From the NCBI GenBank assembly GCA_913056415.1, contig CAJXNA010000051.1:1-10677 (forward strand): a DNA stretch of 10,677 bases, given 5' to 3'. This document shows, one piece after another, positions 6,792-10,677 of this stretch. The stretch is from an uncultured Chloroflexota bacterium. GTDB taxonomy: Bacteria; Chloroflexota; Dehalococcoidia; SM23-28-2; RBG-16-64-32. Under the pieces are notes generated by a model, which searched no databases, had not been told where the DNA came from, and was given only the letters and a program-made list of their open reading frames with translations. The translations under genes and the position numbers were made by a program. Every line of letters begins with the position of its first letter. Within the stretch, counting starts at the first letter, position 1.

Positions 6792-7835
6792 CTACGGGTA
6801 GACCGCCGGGGTCTCCAGGCCGGCCGTCTCCGGCAACCCCAGCATCGCGTTCATGTTCTGGATCGCCTGGCCGGCCGCGCCCTTGACCAGGTTGTCGATG
6901 ACGCTGACCACGACCAGCCGTTCCGTGCGCGGATCGACGGTGGGGTAGACCAGGCACATGTTGCTCCCGGACACCTGCTTCGTCGCCGGCGGCGAGTCCA
7001 CCACCCGCACGAACGGCTCGCCCTTGTAGAACTCGCGGTAGAGGTCGAGCGCCTCCTCGCCGCTGCGCACCGTCCCTGCCACCAGGGTCGCGTAGCAGGT
7101 GGAGAGTATGCCCCGCGTCATCGGAATCAGGTGGGGCGTGAACGTCACGATGGGCTGCGTATCCGGCTCCTCCCCGACGCGTCGGGGCCACATCGCGGCC
7201 AGCTCCTGCACGATCTCCGGCAGGTGGCGGTGCCCGCCCAGCCCGTAGGCCGAAACGCTCTCGTTCGCCTCCGCGAAGTGGTAAGCGAGGCCCACCGCGC
7301 GCCCGGCGCCGGAAACGCCGGACTTTGAGTCGATGATGAGCTCCGGGCCCACGATCCCCCCTTTCACCGCCGGGGCCAGCGCCAGCAGAGCGCTCTCCGG
7401 GTAGCAGCCGGGGTTGGCGACGAGCCGCGACGACCGCACCGCCTCTCGGTTTAGCTCCGTGAGCCCGTAGGCCGCCCGCGACAGCAACTCCGGCGCCGCG
7501 TGCTCCACCCCGTACCAGCGGGCGTACTCCTGGGCATCTCGCAAGCGGAAGTCAGCACTTATGTCGACTACCGGCACGCCGTCCCGCACCAGCGGCGCTA
7601 CCGCCTCCGCGCTGGCCGCGTGGGGCAGCGCCGAGAACGCAAAGTCAACCTCGCCCAACTCCTCGCCGATCGTCAGGTCGTACGAAGCCAGGTGAGGAAA
7701 CACCTCGGCCAACGTCTTGCCGGCGGCGCTGCGGCCGCTGACGCTGCTCAGTTGCGCCTCAGGGTGAGCGTAGAGCAGCCGCGCCAGCTCCGCGCCGGCG
7801 TAGCCCGTGACGTTCATGATGCCTACCCTGACCAT
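6792..7835 (-). CDS. argC: N-acetyl-gamma-glutamyl-phosphate reductase
   Basis: This 347-residue NADP-dependent reductase converts N-acetylglutamyl phosphate to the semialdehyde. The N-terminal dinucleotide fold starts with VGIMNVTGYAGAEL (4-17). Catalytic Cys144 lies in NPGCYPES, followed by DSKSGVSGAGR (169-179) and the catalytic histidine region GHRHLPEI (201-208). GTG at 7940 could give a longer frame. However, the ATG at 7835 has a textbook ribosome site (GGAGGAG, 6 bases between GGAGG and ATG), and the family N-terminus MVRVGI begins there. It is the first gene of the operon, with the control region directly upstream. All expected residues are present and the length is normal. Confidence 0.98.
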   Translation of the reverse strand: MVRVGIMNVTGYAGAELARLLYAHPEAQLSSVSGRSAAGKTLAEVFPHLASYDLTIGEELGEVDFAFSALPHAASAEAVAPLVRDGVPVVDISADFRLRDAQEYARWYGVEHAAPELLSRAAYGLTELNREAVRSSRLVANPGCYPESALLALAPAVKGGIVGPELIIDSKSGVSGAGRAVGLAYHFAEANESVSAYGLGGHRHLPEIVQELAAMWPRRVGEEPDTQPIVTFTPHLIPMTRGILSTCYATLVAGTVRSGEEALDLYREFYKGEPFVRVVDSPPATKQVSGSNMCLVYPTVDPRTERLVVVSVIDNLVKGAAGQAIQNMNAMLGLPETAGLETPAVYP

Positions 7836-7839
7836 AGCG

Positions 7840-7846
7840 CTCCTCC
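7840..7846 (-). promoter_or_regulatory. Ribosome binding site of argC
   Basis: GGAGGAG on the minus strand lies 4 bases (6 counted from GGAGG) before the ATG at 7835. It settles the start against a longer GTG-initiated frame beginning at 7940. It lies 11 bases after the leader hairpin, so that structure does not directly sequester it. Confidence 0.85.
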
Positions 7847-7857
7847 AAAAGCGAATC

Positions 7858-7882
7858 GCCCCACCGCTTACAGCGGTGGGGC
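7858..7882 (-). promoter_or_regulatory. Perfect 11-bp hairpin in argC leader, possible attenuator
   Basis: The transcript would read GCCCCACCGCT, loop GUA, AGCGGUGGGGC: eleven uninterrupted pairs. Four U residues (7850-7847) follow only after a 7-base spacer, so it is a weak intrinsic terminator at best. The 5' arm can instead pair with an upstream copy of the 3' arm: CGGCGGTGGG at 7945-7936 pairs with CCCACCGCTG at 7880-7871, ten pairs including one G-U. The two structures exclude each other, as in attenuators. An alternative reading is a relic end of an IS200/IS605-type element, whose termini carry similar GAAGCCCC...GGGG hairpins. No transposase or TnpB is present. Confidence 0.55.
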
Positions 7883-7908
7883 TTCCGGTTGTGCTCTGGT
7901 TTCGGTTG

Positions 7909-7995
7909 CTAGCGACTGCCCGCAGGCACAGGGAACCCACCGCCGAACGAAGGTCGCGGTCGCGGCTGGGCGTCCCGAATGCGCAGCGCAGTCAT
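7909..7995 (-). CDS. Possible 28-residue arginine-containing leader ORF upstream of argC
   Basis: The ORF runs from ATG at 7995 to TAG at 7909. It encodes 28 residues including Arg at 5, 7, 12, 14 and 28 (codons CGC, CGG, CGA, CGA, CGC). Its codons 17-20 contain the upstream pairing segment of the alternative leader structure. The ATG lies 9 bases after the -10 element, so the transcript would start 0 to 3 bases before it and be leaderless or nearly so; there is no Shine-Dalgarno. Arginine is common in GC-rich random ORFs, so this is suggestive only. If translated, it could make leader folding depend on charged arginine tRNA. Confidence 0.28.
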   Translation of the reverse strand: MTALRIRDAQPRPRPSFGGGFPVPAGSR

Positions 7996-8002
7996 GATGA
8001 GC

Positions 8003-8020
8003 ACAGAATACGGATTCGCA
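8003..8020 (-). promoter_or_regulatory. ARG-box-like operator (putative ArgR site)
   Basis: The minus strand shows GAATCCGTATTC, which fits the GAAT-N4-ATTC core of the ARG box bound by ArgR/AhrC repressors (18-bp consensus around TGAATnnnnATTCA). The core at 8006-8017 overlaps the -10 element at 8005-8010. An arginine-bound repressor would therefore block polymerase. The outer T and A are not conserved (C and T instead). I see no second box at the usual close spacing, and no argR in this window. Eight matching bases in a GC-rich intergenic region directly upstream of an arg operon make chance unlikely. Confidence 0.62.
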
Positions 8021-8033
8021 AGCCGAGAGTCAA
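8005..8033 (-). promoter_or_regulatory. Sigma-70-type promoter of the argCJBDG operon
   Basis: On the minus strand TTGACT (8033-8028) and TATTCT (8010-8005) are separated by exactly 17 bases. They match the consensus hexamers at five and four of six positions. The start of transcription should fall near 7998, giving a leader of about 160 bases before the argC ATG. The promoter lies wholly in the gap after the LLM gene, so the arg operon is an independent transcription unit. Confidence 0.68.
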
Positions 8034-8049
8034 GGCCGGTACGCGCCCC

Positions 8050-8925
8050 CTACAGCTCCGCGACCTGCGGAATCACGTCCCGCCCCATAACCTCGATCGG
8101 GCGCAGATGCTCAACCCCGATCAGCGCCCCGATGACCGTCTGCGCGCCTGCTTCCGCAAACGTGCCGAGCTGCTCCACAAGCTGGCCGGCGTTCTCGCCC
8201 TCCTGCCCGACGTTCAAGACGAAAAGCACCGTCTTCTCGATCTCGTCGTAGTTGCGCCCTTCATCCTGGCAATGTTGGCGCAGGACGTCTAGCTTGTGCC
8301 TCACGGTAGCGGGGTCGCCGAAGAAATTGCAGGCGTCAGCGTATCGCGCCACCAGCTTCAGCGTCTTGCGCTCGCCGCCGCCGCCGATCAGGATGGGCGG
8401 ACGGGGCTTGCTCAGGGGTTGCGGTGAGCTGATCGTCTCCGCCAGTTGGTAGTGCTTGCCCTCGTACGGACCGTTATTGTCGCTCCACATCTGCAGCGTT
8501 ATCTGAAGCGCCTCCTCCAGCCGCTCGAACCGCTCCCGCAGCGACGGGAACGATACGCCCAGTCCGTGATGCTCACGGTCGAACCAGGCGGCACCGATAC
8601 CCAGACAGGCACGCCCTCCCGAGAGCACGTCGAGGGTGGTGACCTGCTTCGCCAGGATCCCCGGGGGACGGTAGGTCACCCCGGTAACCATCGTGCCGAG
8701 CCTGACGCGCGAGGTGTGACCGGCGAGGTAACCCAACGCAGTATAGGCCTCCAGCATGTCGAGCTCGACGGCGCCCACCATGGGAATCTGAAAGTAGTGG
8801 TCCATGACCCAGATCGAGCTGAAGCCGGAGTCCTCCGCCGTCCCTGCGATCTCTCCGAGACGCTGTCCCATTTCGGCAGCCCCCTCAGGCCAGGTGAACA
8901 TTGGGATCTGAAGGCCTAGCTTCAC
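8050..8925 (-). CDS. LLM-class (luciferase-like) F420-dependent oxidoreductase
   Basis: This 291-residue cytoplasmic protein of the bacterial-luciferase TIM-barrel superfamily resembles the F420-dependent LLM oxidoreductases of Actinobacteria and Chloroflexota. Typical segments are MKLGLQIP at the start, GFSSIWVMDHY (34-44), YRPPGILAKQVTTLDVLSGGR (85-105) and GIGAAWFDREHHGLG (109-123). RPPILIGGGGE lies near residue 182, on the cofactor-binding face. These proteins transfer hydride from F420H2 or FMNH2 to varied substrates, and the substrate here is not predictable. The start is GTG at 8925, supported by AAGGGAGGA 4 bases upstream. It stands between nth and the arg promoter, separated by 80 and 214 bases, so it is probably its own unit. 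F420 rather than FMN is inferred from subfamily resemblance. Confidence 0.93.
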   Translation of the reverse strand: MKLGLQIPMFTWPEGAAEMGQRLGEIAGTAEDSGFSSIWVMDHYFQIPMVGAVELDMLEAYTALGYLAGHTSRVRLGTMVTGVTYRPPGILAKQVTTLDVLSGGRACLGIGAAWFDREHHGLGVSFPSLRERFERLEEALQITLQMWSDNNGPYEGKHYQLAETISSPQPLSKPRPPILIGGGGERKTLKLVARYADACNFFGDPATVRHKLDVLRQHCQDEGRNYDEIEKTVLFVLNVGQEGENAGQLVEQLGTFAEAGAQTVIGALIGVEHLRPIEVMGRDVIPQVAEL

Positions 8926-8978
8926 GGCGTCCTCCCTTTAAAATGCGAAATAACCGTCTATCTAGGTGTCTACCCGAT

Positions 8979-8987
8979 AGCATAACA
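8979..8987 (-). promoter_or_regulatory. Weak candidate extended -10 for the LLM gene
   Basis: TGTTATGCT on the minus strand fits TGn plus four of six -10 positions, and lies about 50 bases before the GTG start. No clear -35 partner is visible. The 80-base gap between nth and this gene is the most AT-rich part of the area, and I see no terminator hairpin in it. Confidence 0.2.
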
Positions 8988-9005
8988 CCGGCTCGTAATT
9001 GGGCT

Positions 9006-9713
9006 TCAGGCGATCCGCTTCACACGTTTCTTCCCCAGGTAAACCGGCGCCGCAGGACAACGGTCGTTCAGGGGGCACTCAGCGCAAAGGGGCCGCTGCG
9101 CCTTGCAGAGCCCTCGCCCGTGATTGATCAGCGAGACGTGAAACGGATACACCTCCTCCGGCGAGAGCATCGCCTCCAGCAAGTCGTGCGCCTCCGCCGC
9201 GCCGGTCTTGGCCGGCACCAGCCCCAGCCGCTGCGATACCCGTTGCACGTGGGTGTCTACGGGCAGCGCCGGCCGCCCCAGGGCGAACATCAGCACGCAG
9301 GCGGCCGTCTTTGGCCCCACCCCCGGCAGCGACCTCAGCCACGCCTTCGCCTCCGCCAGCGACATCGCTCCCAGGAACGACAGATCGAACGACGCCGTCC
9401 GACGCCACACTTCCTCCAGTATCCCTTTGATGCGCCCCGACTTGGTCGGGGCCAGCCCGCCCACCCGAATCTCAGCCTCGATCTCCTCCGGCGCGGCCGC
9501 CATCATCTCCTTCCAGGTGGGGAAGCGCGAGTGCAGGCGCATGAACGCCCGTCCTGAGTTCGTATCGGACGTGTTCTGGGAGAGGATGGTGAGCACCAGC
9601 TCCGTCATCGCATCCTCGTGCGGCCGCCACACCGGCCGCCCATACAGGGCCGACAGCCTGCCCACGATCTCCGCAGGCGACAGCGGCAACGCCTTCGTTT
9701 TCGTCTTCGCCAC
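9006..9713 (-). CDS. nth: Endonuclease III (DNA glycosylase / AP lyase)
   Basis: This 235-residue base-excision repair enzyme removes oxidised pyrimidines and nicks at the abasic site. The helix-hairpin-helix with catalytic lysine is SLPGVGPKTA (128-137, Lys135). The catalytic aspartate is Asp153 in PVDTHVQRV. The [4Fe-4S] cluster loop is complete: Cys203, Cys210, Cys213 and Cys219 (C-x6-C-x2-C-x5-C). SQNTSD (45-50) replaces the commoner SQxTTD. The assigned start is a GTG two bases after the serine-hydrolase stop, with no Shine-Dalgarno. Reinitiation after the upstream gene is likely, though a TTG at codon 9 could also serve. Both termini are rich in Lys/Arg. It probably shares a transcript with the hydrolase. 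Confidence 0.95.
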   Translation of the reverse strand: MAKTKTKALPLSPAEIVGRLSALYGRPVWRPHEDAMTELVLTILSQNTSDTNSGRAFMRLHSRFPTWKEMMAAAPEEIEAEIRVGGLAPTKSGRIKGILEEVWRRTASFDLSFLGAMSLAEAKAWLRSLPGVGPKTAACVLMFALGRPALPVDTHVQRVSQRLGLVPAKTGAAEAHDLLEAMLSPEEVYPFHVSLINHGRGLCKAQRPLCAECPLNDRCPAAPVYLGKKRVKRIA

Positions 9714-9715
9714 GG

Positions 9716-10677
9716 TTACGGGTTGGCGGCGAAGTAGTCCCAGACCGCCTGTGCCACCGCCACGATTGGCTGAGGCTCCCAGGCGCCGTCAGACAGCACC
9801 GCGATGATATAGGGGCCGGCAGGGCCCCAGACCAGCGCCACGTCGTGGGTGGCGTTCGTGAAGTTGCCGGTCTTATGCGCTACCGCTACATTCGGAGGCA
9901 CGCCGGAAGGGATGCCGCCGCGAATCGTCTCCTGCAGCAGCATCGCCAGCATCTCCCGCCTGGACTCCTCCGTCACCCCTGCGCCCGCTGCCACCGCCGC
10001 CATGAGCAGGGCCATATCACGCGCGGTCGTCGGCAGCTCGGTGGTCAATACCGACATATCGTCGATCCCCAGCGACCTCAGTGTCTGTTCCACCCGCACG
10101 GGGTTCACCACGTCCTGGATCATCACCGCCGTGGGCGTATCGCTGACGATAATCATCGCTTTAAGGGCGTCAGCCACCGTGAGCATGTCGCCCTCCTCCA
10201 GCTCAAGGTACTTCAGTGTGCCGAAGTCGTACTCCACGTACTCCTCATCCAGCGTCAGCAGCTCAGCGAAGTCGACTTCCCCAGCGTCGCGCTGGCGATA
10301 GGCCTCAAGCAGGAGGGCCAGCTTGAACAGGCTCGCCGCGTAGTACACCTGACCCTGGTTGATGGAGGCGGAGCGCCCGTCCTCCAGGTTCCACACCACG
10401 ACAGAGTACTCGCCGTCGTAACCGGAGAGAGCAGTGCCGATCAGGGTCGCCAGCGCCGTGTCTTCCTGAGATGGCGCGAAAGTCGCCGGCAGCGGCGGCA
10501 CCGGCAGGTCGGCGACCAAGTACTCCAGCGACCTCACCTCCGGCAGGTGGACGGTGGGCACCGGCTCCGGCGTGGCAAGCGCGGATGCAGCCGTCGGCTT
10601 AGGCGTCGCCGTGAGTTCGGACATCTGCTCCGAACGGGGGGTGATACCCACCGTAGGTTCGCCGCCGCCGCTCCCGC
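9716..10677 (-). CDS. Class A beta-lactamase-like serine hydrolase, N-terminus beyond window
   Basis: 319 residues are visible. A GTG at 10651 could be taken as start, but the frame stays open to the window edge and reads GSGGGEPTV, like the segment just after a lipobox Cys. I therefore infer a lipoprotein whose signal peptide lies outside the window. A Pro/Thr/Ala linker (about 20-65) precedes a beta-lactamase2-type domain. The catalytic SLFK tetrad has nucleophile Ser115 and Lys118. The SDN loop is SDT (178-180), and the third motif is HKTG (267-270). The omega-loop Glu needed for deacylation in class A enzymes (ExxLN) is not evident; the region reads TTELPTTARDM. It may be a cell-wall peptidase or esterase rather than a true beta-lactamase. 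Numbering starts at the first whole codon in the window. Confidence 0.88.
   Translation of the reverse strand, partial: GSGGGEPTVGITPRSEQMSELTATPKPTAASALATPEPVPTVHLPEVRSLEYLVADLPVPPLPATFAPSQEDTALATLIGTALSGYDGEYSVVVWNLEDGRSASINQGQVYYAASLFKLALLLEAYRQRDAGEVDFAELLTLDEEYVEYDFGTLKYLELEEGDMLTVADALKAMIIVSDTPTAVMIQDVVNPVRVEQTLRSLGIDDMSVLTTELPTTARDMALLMAAVAAGAGVTEESRREMLAMLLQETIRGGIPSGVPPNVAVAHKTGNFTNATHDVALVWGPAGPYIIAVLSDGAWEPQPIVAVAQAVWDYFAANP

Noticed and set aside
5179..6801. Long plus-strand open frame of about 540 codons across argB and argJ
   Set aside because: It is antisense to two clearly conserved enzymes. The translation is Arg/His-rich with no family signature, a normal artefact of GC-rich codon usage.
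6763..7191. Upstream extension of the argJ frame into argC
   Set aside because: The extension is low-complexity and lies within the conserved argC catalytic gene. ArgJ homology and a GAGG ribosome site place the start at 7 bases from a normal family N-terminus, at 6762.
7836..7940. GTG-initiated N-terminal extension of argC
   Set aside because: It would translate through the perfect hairpin and the strong Shine-Dalgarno. Family homology begins at the ATG at 7835.
7836..8049. T-box riboswitch upstream of argC
   Set aside because: I looked for the T-box bulge sequence (UGGnACCGCG-like) and stem I motifs. The nearest string, GGTGGGTTCCC, does not match well.
9208..9807. Plus-strand open frame opposite nth
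   Set aside because: It is antisense to an endonuclease III with complete active site and iron-sulphur motif. The translation looks like shadow composition (Ser/Arg/Pro).

Overview
The window is GC-rich and gene-dense, and every gene I can support lies on the minus strand, so transcription runs from the high-coordinate end to the low end. At its centre is a five-gene arginine-biosynthesis operon, argC-argJ-argB-argD-argG (7835 down to 2297). It has its own promoter, a probable ArgR operator and a structured leader in the 214-base gap upstream of argC. The lineage looks like Chloroflexota, perhaps Dehalococcoidia or SAR202-like. The reasons are the combination of an F420-type luciferase-like oxidoreductase, secreted proteins with Pro-Thr linkers, a short ArgB paired with ArgJ, and high GC. 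This is inference from protein style, not a marker gene.

Layout in transcription order. (1) 10677-9716: a class A beta-lactamase-like serine hydrolase whose N-terminus runs off the window. (2) 9713-9006: endonuclease III, two bases after the hydrolase stop. (3) 8925-8050: a luciferase-like (LLM) flavin/F420 oxidoreductase with a GTG start and a clear ribosome site. (4) 8049-7836: the arg control region. It contains a -35/-10 pair with 17-bp spacing, an ARG-box palindrome over the -10, a possible 28-codon Arg-containing leader ORF, and an 11-bp perfect hairpin whose 5' arm can also pair with an upstream segment. (5) 7835-2297: argCJBDG. (6) 2238 to the window edge: a small DUF7662-like protein, a HAD hydrolase and a NodB-type polysaccharide deacetylase lipoprotein. 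Both junctions in this last group are 4-base ATGA overlaps.

The arg genes cover most of the route from glutamate to argininosuccinate by the acetyl-recycling pathway. ArgJ moves acetyl groups from acetylornithine to glutamate, ArgB phosphorylates, ArgC reduces, ArgD transaminates, and ArgG joins citrulline to aspartate. ArgF/OTC and ArgH are not in the window. The first and last genes encode probable cell-surface proteins with low-complexity Pro/Thr linkers.

I found no mobile element, CRISPR array, tRNA or rRNA. The coding genes are mostly ordinary. The most interesting part is the argC leader, which looks as if it combines repressor control with an attenuator-like RNA switch. Several surface or accessory enzymes also lack a usual active-site residue.
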